Below, one piece after another: positions 46,032 to 55,734 of a stretch of DNA of 64,000 nt (positions are counted from its first letter, which is position 1; each line of letters opens with the position of its first letter). The notes below the pieces were generated by a model. The model did not search any database and had not been told where the DNA came from. It saw only the letters and a list, made by a program, of their open reading frames with translations. Origin of the DNA: Ceratothoa steindachneri (Eukaryota; Arthropoda; Malacostraca; Isopoda; Cymothoidae); NCBI GenBank assembly GCA_963969495.1, contig OZ018327.1, forward strand, positions 37,639,912 through 37,703,911, read 5' to 3'. The position numbers were made by a program, and so were the translations under genes.

Positions 46032-46735
46032 CATTAGGACTGATTCTGATGCTGTTGTAATGCAGGAGGAATTGACCATTCTGTCCAATTGGGCCGAGAA
46101 ATGGCAAATGAAGTTTAACATAGACAAATGTAGTGTACTTAGTATAGGTAGAAATAATCCATTGAATAGTTATAAATTAAATGGAAGAATTTTAGGGAGG
46201 ACCGATTGTGAGAGGGACTTGGGTATTTTGGTAAGTTCAGACCTTCATCCTAGAAAGCAATGCCTAAATGCTAAGAATAAAGCTAATTCGATATTGGGAT
46301 TCATTAGGAGGAGTGTAAGCAATAAGAGTGCTGAAGTCATTCTAAAACTGTATCTGGCGCTAGTTAGGCCTCATCTAGACTATGCAGTACAATTTTGGTC
46401 ACCATATTATAGGAAGGATATTGATTTGCTTGAGTCTGTGCAGAGAAGGATGACAAAGATGATTGGTGGACTAAGGAACTTACCTTATGGTGAAAGGCTC
46501 AGAAAACTAAATCTACATACATTGGAAAGGAGAAGAGTCAGAGGGAAATTGATTGGTCTTCAAATGGGTAAAAGGATATAATAAAGGGGATCTGGGTAAG
46601 GTTCTTATACTTAGTGAACATGACAGGACACGTAGCAATGGGTTTAAGCTTGATAAGTATAGGTTTAGGAAGGAGATTGGGAGGAATTGGTTTACAAATC
46701 GTGTGGTAGATGAATGGAATAGGCTCACTAGACAT
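46032..46735 (+). pseudogene. LINE H ORF2, 3' part (RT thumb and C-terminus)
   Basis: Continues H after D. The frame reads MQEELTILSNWAEKWQMKFN, CSVLSIGRNNPLNSYKLNGR, CERDLGILVSSDLHPRKQ, AVQFWSPYYRKDIDLLESVQ and GGLRNLPYGERLRKLNLHTL. A frameshift occurs near 46555 (KLIGLQMGKRI against the intact form in G). It then reads EIGRNWFTNRVVDEWNRLTR, and E interrupts after AGACAT at 46735. Near identity to G (51062-52433) confirms family H. Confidence 0.88.
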
Positions 46736-46772
46736 ACTTACAGATACTTACAGAAGACTTCATGGAAGAGGC

Positions 46773-48590
46773 TTATGCCTGTGACTCCAGATCTATATTA
46801 TCAACCTGCGGCAGCGTGTGGTGGATTATCTTTGCCTTGTAATTGTATTTCAATTCTTGATTAAACCAAAATTTATCAAGTCTGACCTCAAACTGGTTGA
46901 CCGATGCTGCTGCAATCACCCACTCAGGCAACTGATTCCAGTTATTTATCACCCTACACGGGAAAGCATACTTTCTTATATCCAGCCGTGACCTTGTCTT
47001 AAAAAGCCTCAGTGAATTTCCCCTGCTGATGTTTTCTTCTTGAAGTTTCAATATGCCTTGACTACATTCCCCATCCTATTTTCCAGTGAGTATCTTGTAG
47101 GTCTCTATTAAGTCTCCCCGTGCTCTTCTGTATGCCAGTGTTGGTAGGTTCAGCTTCCTTAGTCTCTCTTCATAATTAAGTCCTTTAAGTTCCAGCACCA
47201 TCCTTGTAGCCCTTCGTTGCACGTTCTCTACCATCTCAATGTCTTTAACCAGGTGAGGACTCCATACCTGATTAGCATACTCTATATGCGGTCTTACTAA
47301 AGCTACAAACAAAGTTTTAAATATCGTTGCATCCAATGTAACAAGGGTCCTTCTGATTATTCCCACTAATTTGTTGGCTTTATTTACTTTCTCTGCCAGG
47401 TGATCTACAAAACTCAATTTATCATTGATTATTACTCCCACATCCTTCTCAGAAGTAATCTTTTTCAGCTGCTTCTCCATTTGGTAGCCTTGATCTTCAA
47501 TAGTCGTTCTTCCTATTCTCATATAACTACACTTATCCGGATGAAAACTCAACAACCATTTTTCACTCCATGAGTATACCTCCTGCACATCCTGCTGCAA
47601 CTTTTGACAATCCTCTAGATCTTTTATGCATCTAAATATCTTTGTGTCGTCTGCATACAGGTATACTTCGCTGTCATTTACTATACTATAGGGGAGGTCA
47701 TTGATAAACAAAACAAACAACAATGGTCCAAGAACAGTGCCCTGCGGCACTCCACTTGTCACTGGCTTCCATCTTGACATTTCCCCCTTCACCACCACTC
47801 TTTGTTGTCTTTGTGTTAGGAATGCTGCAATCCATTCTTGGTACTCCTTTCCAATTCCATAACTACTAATTTTACTGAATAGTCTTCTATGTGTAACTCT
47901 ATCGAAAGCCTTCATAAAATCACAATATATTACATCCACTGCATGTCCATCATCAATAATTTCAGTCCATCTGTCCAGAACCTTTATGAGCTGTAGCACC
48001 GTTGATCGTCCTGAGATAAAGCCATATTGCTTGTCACTAAATAAACTATTGGTTCTCATGTGTGCCATTATCTCCTCCCTTATCATTGTCTCAAATATCT
48101 TACAGATTATACTTGTTAAACTGACTGGCCTATAATTCTCTGGATCACACTTGGAACCCTTTTTAAATATAGGAGTAATATGAGCAATTAGCCAATCTTG
48201 AGGGAGTTCCTTATGTTTAGAGGAGTACTGATAAAGTATTTCTAAAGGCACTACTAATTGTTCCATAGCTTCTTTTATAATCCTAGAGTGGATTCTGTCA
48301 GGTCCTGGGGATTTATGCCTCTTTAGATTTTTAATGATCTTCTTAATTTTTTCCTTATTAATTTCCAGGTGATTCAGTGTTGGTACATTTTTCATCACAC
48401 AATATGGTACCTCATCTTCTGGCTCCATGACAAACACCTTTGAAAATTGCTTTGCTAAAACTTCAACTTTTTCCACATCACTTTCAGTTTTTCCATCTTC
48501 AGCAGTGCCCTTGTATAAGTCAGGAATCCTTGGTTTCCTTTTTGACTTAGTCTGCACATATTTCCAAAATATTTTAGGATTATCCTTCAC
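46773..48590 (-). pseudogene. LINE E ORF2, RT to C-terminus, one stop codon
   Basis: A 504-codon open frame (48590-47076) then, after one in-frame TAG, a second (47051-46773) that finishes the protein. It contains NPKIFWKYVQTKSKRKPRIP, SPGPDRIHSRIIKEAMEQLV, HITPIFKKGSKCDPENYRPV, YCDFMKAFDRVTHRRL, GVPQGTVLGPLLFVLFINDL and YLYADDTKIF (catalytic YADD). The C-terminus has RSRLDIRKYAFPCRVINNWN. All RT catalytic Asp residues are present. Apart from one stop, the insertions and 5' truncation, it is well preserved. Confidence 0.9.
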
Positions 48591-48700
48591 ATTTTTTGCA
48601 ATCTCCCTTTCTTTTAGTTTTACAGCATTTCAGGTTTCTTTTCTAATTTGATTATTCAGTTTTCTGTACTCCTTCTCAGTCTCTAAATACTCGTTCTATA

Positions 48701-48765
48701 CGGAGGCGGATGACCTTTGATAGGCCCTTGTGGCTTTTGTCATCCGTGTAATTATGTTATGTTAT
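48701..48765 (+). mobile_element. Minimal 65-bp family K tail inserted in E
   Basis: Only the second K hairpin (CGGATGAC ... GTCATCCG) and the terminal repeats. It interrupts E ORF2 upstream of its RT. GTTCT occurs at both sides (48693-48697 and 48766-48770 region), a possible target duplication. Confidence 0.85.
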
Positions 48766-49002
48766 GTTCTTAGTAGATACATTCAGATTACTCTTCAAGG
48801 ATTTCATTCTCATCCACAACCTCTGTTTCTTCTTTATCTTAAACCATAATTTCTTATTCATTGGTAGATTGCTATTCGTCCTTTTCCTGGATTGATTTAA
48901 ATTCCCCATCTTTCTTGTGGGTACACTCTTATCTATTGCAACATACAATTTTGACTTGAATCTGCTCCACATTTCCTCAATATTGGTAGCCTCGGATATA
49001 TA

Positions 49003-50494
49003 TGCTGTGGAGAAGATCACTAGACAGCAGCAAAATTCCAAACTGTATGAAAATTGCAAAAGTAAAACCAATCTTTAAACAAGGATCAAAAAAATTACCA
49101 GAGAATTATAGACCAGTATCTCTCACATCTCATGTGATTAAAATCCTTGAGAGAATTGTTAAAATAAATGTAGTAAACTTCTTGGAGAGCAATAAATTAT
49201 TAAAAACGTTTCAGCATGGTTTTAGGCAAAAAAGATCCTGCCTCACTGAACTTATCGACTACCGCAATGAAATATTGCAAGCAGTATTAGACAATAAAAA
49301 CATGGACGTCATTTACCTTGATTTTTCTAAAGCTTTCGACAAAGTGGACCACAACATCGTACTGAAAAAAGCCCAAAAATTAGGAATTGTGGGGAAAATA
49401 TCAAAGTGGCTAAAAGAATTCTTAATGAATCGTAAGCAAGTGACTATAGTAGATGGCCATGAATCATATGTCTCTGAAGTAGTAAGTGGTGTTCCACAAG
49501 GAACCGTACTGGGCCCCTTATTGTTTTTAATAATGCTGAATAATATAACTGAAACCATAAGAAACAGCTCTTTATATTCATTTGCTGATGACACAAGAAT
49601 TTTAAAAACTATAGAAAATATATTTGACAGTGAGAAATTGCAGGAAGACTTAAATGCAACATATGAATTTGCCAAACAGAATAATTTAAAATTTAATGAA
49701 ACAAAATTTGAGCTTATTAAATTTGGATTACAAGATAACTTAAAAAAATTACTAACTACAAGACCCCCAGTGGAAAGCTAATTGTAGAAAAATCAGATAT
49801 TAAGGACTTAGGTGTGTACATATCTAATGACTTATCATTTAAGGTACATATTGATGATGTTGTTAACAAGTGCAGGCGAATGAGTGCTTTTGTGTTAAGA
49901 ACATTCAAAACCAGGGAAAAGTCAGCCATGTTGATATTGTTCAAAGCATGCATCCAACCCCATCTAGACTATTGTGTCCAATTATGGTATCCCTATGAGG
50001 TAAAAAACATGCAAAAGTTAGAAGGTATCCAACGGACTTTCACAGACAAAATAAGAGGGATGGAAGGACTAAATTACTGGCAAAGACTGGAAAAATTGAA
50101 TTTATACTCAGTTCAAAGAAGATATGAGAGATACATCATAATATATATTTGGAAGGTCATTGAAAACCTCGTAATTCCACCTGAATCAGAAGAAATAGTT
50201 CCAGTATACTCTCAGAGATATGGAAGAACTTGTCAAAAATTCCATCTGTCAAGCTCAAATAGATATAAAATCCATCAGTACAACTCATTATCAAGATTTG
50301 GAACTAGACTGTTTAATGTGCTTCCTAGAACAATAAGAGATTTTAGTGGTACTACCGACAGCTTTAAAAATAAATTAGACAAATACTTAATAGACCTTCC
50401 AGATGAACCTAATATTATAGGCTACAAAAAATTTATTGCTGCCTCTTCAAACTGTATAGTTGATCAAGCGCAGCATAAATACTTTAGCAGATAG
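49003..50494 (+). pseudogene. LINE F reverse transcriptase, one frameshift
   Basis: Two frames (49003-49781 and 49814-50494). The first has [76 protein letters not shown] and SFADDTRIL (catalytic FADD). A frameshift near 49782-49800 leads to MYISNDLSFKVHIDDVVNKC, QLWYPYEVKNMQKLEGIQR, RYGRTCQKFHLS and FGTRLFNVLPRTIRDFSG. CR1-like RT. The family differs from H, K, D and E. Confidence 0.85.
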
Positions 50495-50612
50495 CAACAG
50501 TACATAATAATTGGAATAGAATACAAGGGGTGTCTGCCACGCAGTGGCCCCGCTTCATGGTCTCAGCTGGATTTATGAAGCAAAAACCTTTCAAGAGATC
50601 AAGAGATCAAGA
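49003..50612 (+). mobile_element. LINE family F inserted in E, 5'-truncated
   Basis: Plus-strand LINE fragment with most of an RT and a short 3' UTR ending in repeats of ATCAAGAG (about 50590-50612). It splits E between NIDG (near 50613) and YISEATNIEEM (49002). The start lies inside the RT. Confidence 0.8.
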
Positions 50613-50800
50613 GACCGTCAATATTAATACTAAGTTCCCTTCTCAGCAACTCATAATCTGCTTTTTCATACAAATACATAGTTTTTCTATCATGAGCCAC
50701 GATCTCCTCTATATTACATGTAACTTGTATCACAGCATGATCACTTCTCCCCAGTGGATTTCCAATCATGACCTCTTCAACTCTTGATTCTTCATTTAAG
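50613..50800 (-). pseudogene. LINE E endonuclease, C-terminal part
   Basis: Frame 50877-50599 read from about 50800: SRVEEVMIGNPLGRSDHAVI then QVTCNIEEIVAHDRKT. GRSDHAVI is the C-terminal SDH motif of LINE EN. It continues the EN piece at 52434-52888 once G is removed. Confidence 0.8.
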
Positions 50801-52433
50801 AAGAACATAAGAACATAAGAAAAGAAGGAGACTGCAAAAGACCATTCATGGCCTACACTTGGCAGCTCCTGTTCCATTCAACACACAAAAGATTTCTTAC
50901 CAGAGAAAAGTCATCAACATTGTCACCCTTAACAGGAGTTCGTCAGATCTAATCTACAATATACATAAAATGCATCCAGAGGATTATGTCCATTCATGCA
51001 ACCGCAAAATATAATCTTCCCACTCCTTAGAAAAATATATACATATGTACATAAAAAAAAGTCAGTCCCATCTAGCAGCTTCATCCATATATTTATCTAA
51101 TCTATTCTTAAAACTACCCAGAGAGGAGGCTTCTATCACATGCCTAGTGAGCCTATTCCATTCATCTACCACACGATTTGTAAACCAATTCCTCCCAATC
51201 TCCTTCCTAAACCTATACTTATCAAGCTTAAACCCATTGCTACGTGTCCTGTCATGTTCACTAAGTATAAGAACCTTACCCAGATCCCCTTTATTATATT
51301 CTTTTACCCATTTGAAGACTTCAATCAATTCCCCTCTGACTCTTCTCCTTTCCAATGTATGTAGATTTAGTTTTCTGAGCCTTTCACCATAGGGTAAGTT
51401 CCTTAGCCCACCAATCATCTTTGTCATCCTTCTCTGCACAGACTCAAGCAAATCAATATCCTTCCTATAATATGGTGACCAAAATTGTACTGCATAGTCT
51501 AGATGAGGCCTAACTAGCGCCAGATACAGTTTTAGAATGACTTCAGCACTCTTATTGCTTACACTCCTCCTAATGAATCCCAATATCCTATTAGCTTTAT
51601 TCTTAGCATTTAGACATTGCTTTCTAGGACGAAGGTCTGAACTTACCAAAATACCCAAGTCTCTCTCACAATCAGTCCTCCCTAAAATTCTGCCATTTAA
51701 TTTATAACTATTCAATGGATTATTTCTACCTATACTAAGTACACTACATTTGTCTATGTTAAACTTCATTTGCCATTTCTCGGCCCAATTGGACAGAATG
51801 GTCAATTCCTCCTGCATTACAACAGCATCAGAATCAGCCCTAATGGCCCTACCTAGCTTAGTATCATCAGCAAATTTACTCAGGTCACTACTTATACCTA
51901 TGTCAAGATCATTAATATAAATTAAGAATAGCAAGGGACCCAAAACAGATCCTTGAGGAACTCCACTGCTAACACACCCCCACTCAGATTTAACTCCATC
52001 TATACTAACTCTTTGCTGTCTGTCACCAAGCCATGACTGAATCCACCTAAATATACTGCCATCGATCCCGTGTGCTTTAACTTTGCTCAGAAGTCGTAAG
52101 TGTGGCACTCGATCAAAAGCCTTACTAAAGTCCAAGTATAAAATATCATAGTTTTCATCATTATCTGCTGCTTCATACACCTTACTATAAAAAGACAGCA
52201 AATTAGTCAGACAGGATTTACCCTTACTAAAGCCATGCTGTGATTCTTTTATCAACTTATGCTTATCCAAGTGATCTCTAATATTCCTTGCTATAATAGA
52301 TTCCATCATTTTCCCTACCACTGATGTCAAACTTACTGGTCTGTAATTAGACATATTTGTTTTATCCCCTTTCTTAAATATAGGTATCACATTGGCTTTC
52401 TTCCATGCCACTGGCAAAATGCCACTCTCCAAT
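50801..52433 (-). mobile_element. LINE family H second copy (G), 5'-truncated, inserted in E
   Basis: Minus-strand copy of the H family, from the RT ([15 protein letters not shown]) to the 3' UTR with terminal AAGAACAT repeats (50801-50820). The 3' UTR (50820-51060) is the reverse complement of H at 52975-53210 with few differences. Confidence 0.88.
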
Positions 52434-52627
52434 GATTTTCTATTTGTGAAAAATAAATCTAGGGTATTACCCACATTTTCACCCCTTATTCTTGTAATTT
52501 CCTCCACATGCTGGGTCAAAAAGCAATCCCGCACCTTTTCCACAAATTTTGTTCCAAAATCATTCATTACAGTGTTAGTCGTGCAATTTTTCCAATTTAT
52601 TTGTGGCAAATTAAAGTCTCCCATCAA
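51062..52627 (-). CDS. Chimeric open frame: LINE E endonuclease joined to LINE G RT
   Basis: A 521-codon open frame. Residues 1 to about 65 are E endonuclease (MMGDFNLPQINWKN, NTLDLFFTNRK). From [20 protein letters not shown] on it is family [63 protein letters not shown], then the C-terminus EASSLGSFKNRLDKYM. The join falls at TTNRKS/KSLESG, where E and G share AAATCATT. The frame exists because G inserted in phase. It lacks the EN end, EN-RT linker and RT N-terminus, so I doubt it makes an active enzyme. Confidence 0.85.
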   Translation of the reverse strand: MMGDFNLPQINWKNCTTNTVMNDFGTKFVEKVRDCFLTQHVEEITRIRGENVGNTLDLFFTNRKSLESGILPVAWKKANVIPIFKKGDKTNMSNYRPVSLTSVVGKMMESIIARNIRDHLDKHKLIKESQHGFSKGKSCLTNLLSFYSKVYEAADNDENYDILYLDFSKAFDRVPHLRLLSKVKAHGIDGSIFRWIQSWLGDRQQRVSIDGVKSEWGCVSSGVPQGSVLGPLLFLIYINDLDIGISSDLSKFADDTKLGRAIRADSDAVVMQEELTILSNWAEKWQMKFNIDKCSVLSIGRNNPLNSYKLNGRILGRTDCERDLGILVSSDLRPRKQCLNAKNKANRILGFIRRSVSNKSAEVILKLYLALVRPHLDYAVQFWSPYYRKDIDLLESVQRRMTKMIGGLRNLPYGERLRKLNLHTLERRRVRGELIEVFKWVKEYNKGDLGKVLILSEHDRTRSNGFKLDKYRFRKEIGRNWFTNRVVDEWNRLTRHVIEASSLGSFKNRLDKYMDEAARWD

Positions 52628-52888
52628 AATCTTAAAGTTACCTCTTGCAATAAATCCAGCAACAGTTGGTCATTTTCCTCCCTGCTATTTGGACTCCGAT
52701 ATACTAGAGTTAGGTTAAGTTTCTCTCCTTGAAGCGTAATTTCCAGACAGCAATACTCACAGAAACATGAAACCAAATCCCCCTTACTATACTTAATGCC
52801 ACTTTTCACGTATATCAAGAGACCTCTACCTTCATTACCCAAAACATTACTTTCCTCTATCTCATACCCTTCGATGTTGTATTCTTCA
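52434..52888 (-). pseudogene. LINE E endonuclease, N-terminal part
   Basis: Read from about 52888: LEEYNIEGYEIEESNVLGNE, GRGLLIYVKSGIKYSKGD, LTLVYRSPNSREENDQLL, then a frame change near 52630 and GDFNLPQINWKN, NTLDLFFTNRK. AP endonuclease motifs in the right order. The apparent upstream start at 53034 lies in H sequence. Confidence 0.8.
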
Positions 52889-53210
52889 AGACATGTGATA
52901 GAAGCCTCCTCTCTGGGTAGTTTTAAGAATAGATTAGATAAATATATGGATGAAGCTGCTAGATGGGACTGACTTTTTTTTTTCTTTTTTTTAGGAGTGG
53001 GGAGATTATATTTTGCGGTTGCATAAATGGACATAATCCTCTGGATGCATTTTATGTATATTGTAGATTAGATCTGACGAACTCCTTAAGGGTGACAATG
53101 TTGATGACTTTTCTCTGGTAAGAAATCTTTTGTGTGTTGACTGGAACAGGAGCTGCCAAGTGTAGGCCATGAATGGTCTTTTGCAGTCTCCTTCTTTTCT
53201 TATGCTCTTA
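52889..53210 (+). pseudogene. LINE H ORF2 end and 3' UTR
   Basis: Continues H after E: EASSLGSFKNRLDKYMDEAA then a stop at about 52970, a T-rich stretch and a 3' UTR ending CTTATGCTCTTA. It lies head to head with G and forms a large inverted repeat with 50801-51170. Confidence 0.85.
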
Positions 53211-53423
53211 TTATTTTCCATCTCGTGGGTAAATTTAATTGAAGGGACGAGACAATTGAGTCTGGTAGGAAAAACATTAACATCTTTGGAATTAGGCCAC
53301 AAGCAAAAGACATCATCAATATACCTGTACCAAACGATCGGGGCGTCAATGATAGAAGGGAGAAGTTTTGTTTCAAAAAACTTCATATTTAAGTTAGAAA
53401 GGACAGGTGAAAGAAAATTACCT
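53211..53423 (-). pseudogene. Penelope-like RT palm fragment
   Basis: Minus-strand GNFLSPVLSNLNMKFFETKL, SIIDAPIVWYRYIDDVFCLW and LNCLVPSIKFTHEMENN. The YIDD box and the FLSPVLSNLNM stretch are Penelope-type RT. It is cut by H (left) and by a family K copy (right). The apparent frame continues into H at 53006-53210, which is not PLE. Confidence 0.88.
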
Positions 53424-54372
53424 TGAATATGAAGATAGACTGAGGGTATTAAATATGTTTTCATTTGAAAGAAGGTGTGTGATGGGAGATATGATTGAGC
53501 TTTTTAAAATCTTTTCTGGGATGGATAAATTGGATTTCAGCAAGTTATTTGAGTTAGAAGGTAGTAATAGAACTAGAGGCCACCACTTAAAGATTAAAAA
53601 ACAGAGGTGCAGACTGGAGGTTAGAAAATATTTTTTCACTAACAGAGTGGTGGATTATTGGAATAGTTTGCCACCTGAGACTGTAGACAGCCCAAACTTG
53701 AATGTTTTCAAGTGCAGATTGGATGATTATATGGGGATGGAGGGTTAATTTCTTACTTTTTGGTATGTGGATATGTTTCTTGACTCATTCCTGTGGATGC
53801 AGTTTCTTTTTATTGTATATTTTGGGGGACTTTGATTTTTTTTTGACAGACTCCTATGGAAGCTTTAAATTATATATTGTAGATGCATGGTTGGACATTC
53901 CTATGGATTGTTAAATATTAGGTAAATATGTAGATTAGCAGCCCGGGCGGAAAAAATTTTTGTGTGTAAATATTATCGTTCAATTGTATCGGAATATTCA
54001 TGCGTGTTTGAGTCCTTTTTGAATTATTATTCTATAAACAATTAGGATTATATACTGGGGGGCTGTGCTCCCCAGACCCCTCCCCAATTTAATGAAACTC
54101 AGGATCATGGTAGTGTAGTCCCCCCATTGTGTTTACCCCCAAACGAGCCATCAATTTAAATATACTCAAAAATGTGAAACATTTTGGAACACGGACAAAA
54201 TAGTACGTCCCATCGTTCGTGCCGATAATCTACATATTTACCAAATTGTATATTGTAGAGGCATGATCTGACAAAATCCTATGGATGCATTATGTGGGTG
54301 GGAGTTGATGGATACGGATGACCTTTGATAGGCCCTTGTGGCTTTTGTCATCCGTGAAATTATGTTATGTTA
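53424..54372 (+). mobile_element. Family K-related LINE fragment K3 in the PLE
   Basis: 5'-truncated LINE: C-terminal ORF2 (53424-53748, YEDRLRVLNMFSFERRCVMG and KYFFTNRVVDYWNSLPPETV), 3' UTR, one hairpin and the terminal repeat. It belongs to a subfamily distinct from K1/K2. TTACC flanks it on both sides (near 53419-53423 and 54368-54372). A MITE-like element interrupts its 3' UTR at 53921-54242. Confidence 0.82.
53921..54242. mobile_element. Terminal-inverted-repeat element, copy 2
   Basis: 322 bp with ends GGTAAATATGTAGATTA and TAATCTACATATTTACC. The flanks AAATATTA and AAATTGTA agree at 6 of 8 bases. It shares the central GGATTATATACTGGGGGGCT block with copies 1 and 3. Confidence 0.82.
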
Positions 54373-54429
54373 CCCATGGAAATCCAAATTTTTTGAGGAA
54401 ATATTTGCTTTCCAACGAAAACTTAGCTT
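54373..54429 (-). pseudogene. Penelope-like RT sliver
   Basis: 57 bp reading VFVGKQIFPQKIWISMGN on the minus strand, matching the PLE motif before the LSPVL stretch. It links 54752-55215 to 53211-53423. Confidence 0.6.
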
Positions 54430-54751
54430 GGTAAATATGTAGATTAGCGGCTCGGCCGGAAAAAAATTTGGGGCGTAAATATTATCGTTCACCCGTGTTG
54501 GAATATTCAGGCGCGTTTGAGTCCTTTTCAAATTATTATTCTATAAACAATTAGGATTATATACTGGGGGGCTGAGCCCCTCAGACCCCCTCCAATTTAA
54601 TGAAACTCAGGATCATCTTAGTGTGGTCTCCCCATTGTGTTTACCCCCACACAAGCCATCTACTTAAATGTACTCCAAAAACGTTAAACATTTTGGAACA
54701 CAGACGAAATAGTACGTCCCATCGTTCGCGCCGATAATCTACATATTTACC
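54430..54751. mobile_element. Terminal-inverted-repeat element, copy 3
   Basis: 322 bp with the same ends as copy 2. The flanks CTTAGCTT (54422-54429) and CTTAGTTT (54752-54759) agree at 7 of 8 bases, an 8-bp target duplication. That length is typical of hAT-type elements. Confidence 0.85.
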
Positions 54752-55215
54752 CTTAGTTTTTCATACAAAGGGAAATAAGGTTCATGAAAGTAGTAACAAG
54801 TGCTGGCAAGTCATAATTTTGCAAATGATCATTAAAGAAATTCAAAACAAACAACTTTATTGCAGATTTCGGTGATCCATAATTTTTTTTTTTTAAATAC
54901 ATTACAATTTTGAAGTACTTTGGTAAATAATGAACAAACATCAAAACTAACAAGAGTAAAGTCATTAGAATAATGAATAGCATTAAGTTTAGAAATAAGG
55001 TCGTGACTATTAGTGACATGAGAATGAGAAATGGAACCAACTAGTGGAGTAAGAAATGAAGTAAGCCAAGAAATCATTGGTGATTTCTTGTTTTTGAGGT
55101 GGTCTTTCATACTTTTCTTTCATATACATACCTCTAATATAATATTACTTCTTGTAGTTATCCTTGATAAGGAACTTAATAAAGTTCGAAAGTACTTAGA
55201 AACACCATTTCATTT
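54752..55215 (-). pseudogene. Penelope-like RT, N-terminal part
   Basis: Minus-strand MKDHLKNKKSPMISWLTSFL, PLVGSISHSHVTNSHDLISK and FTLVSFDVCSLFTKV (motif A), then ALVTTFMNLISLCMKN after a frame change. This is Penelope-type RT upstream of the YIDD box. The segment at 55070-55215 recurs inverted at 36940-37105. Confidence 0.8.
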
Positions 55216-55734
55216 TTTCCCTCGGGACATTGCATTCATTTGCTACCCTCACGTGATACTCTTTGAGTTTTTCATTTCATATGTCATTATATATATATAT
55301 ATATATATAAACCAATCAACACTGCTGGTTTTTACATCAATTCCTTTGCACCAAAGAGGATTCTATACCCAAATGCCCCTGAATGGAATGTGTGGCTCTT
55401 CCTTGGGCCATAGAGGGTTGGGGATAAAATAGTACTACCATTCTTAACCTCTCTCACCCCCAACATGTGAGTGAGAATCAACCTCTGGTAGTCACAGGCT
55501 TGCAAGCAATTGTTTACTGAGTTAGCAGTACAACTTAGCCAGATAGAAACACTTGTTACCACCATAAGCCACATTACTATTGTGAGTAATGAAGGATTAC
55601 ATACAATTACTATCAGAATTATTGGTACAGCATCAATACTTTGCTTATTGTTTCATAATAAATTGTGAAAAAGGATAGGAAATGAAAAATATATACAAGG
55701 TATAACATAAGGTATTTCTCACAAATAGCAAGAT
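55216..55734. other. Unassigned sequence with an AT microsatellite
   Basis: A TA repeat at about 55290-55308. The rest has no supported gene. The minus-strand frame at 55332-55574 matches nothing I know. Confidence 0.4.

Larger units (their letters stand above)
46736..52888 (-). mobile_element. LINE family E inserted in H, itself carrying F, G and a K tail
   Basis: Minus-strand LINE flanked by AGACAT at 46730-46735 and 52889-52894 (6-bp target duplication). The sense strand ends in a TAAGTATCTG-type repeat at 46736-46755. Its own sequence is 46736-48700, 48766-49002, 50613-50800 and 52434-52888. The 5' end starts inside EN (LEEYNIEGYEI), so it is 5'-truncated. Confidence 0.82.
37941..53210 (+). 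mobile_element. CR1-like LINE family H, split by nested insertions
   Basis: Plus-strand LINE in three pieces: 37941-41333, 46032-46735 and 52889-53210. It has ORF1 with an SGNH esterase domain, ORF2 with EN and RT, and a 3' UTR ending CTTATGCTCTTA. It sits in the PLE, flanked by TTAT at 37937-37940 and 53211-53214. Removing D (41334-46031) and E (46736-52888) restores continuity to family member G. Confidence 0.85.

Noticed and set aside
50801..53210. A foldback element bounded by long inverted repeats
   Set aside because: The right arm is the 3' end of element H and the left arm is the end of a second copy (G) of the same family in opposite orientation. AGACAT repeats show E separates them.
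53006..53464. A single 152-codon minus-strand protein
   Set aside because: It crosses three elements: K3, Penelope-like RT and LINE H 3' UTR. Only 53211-53423 is PLE.
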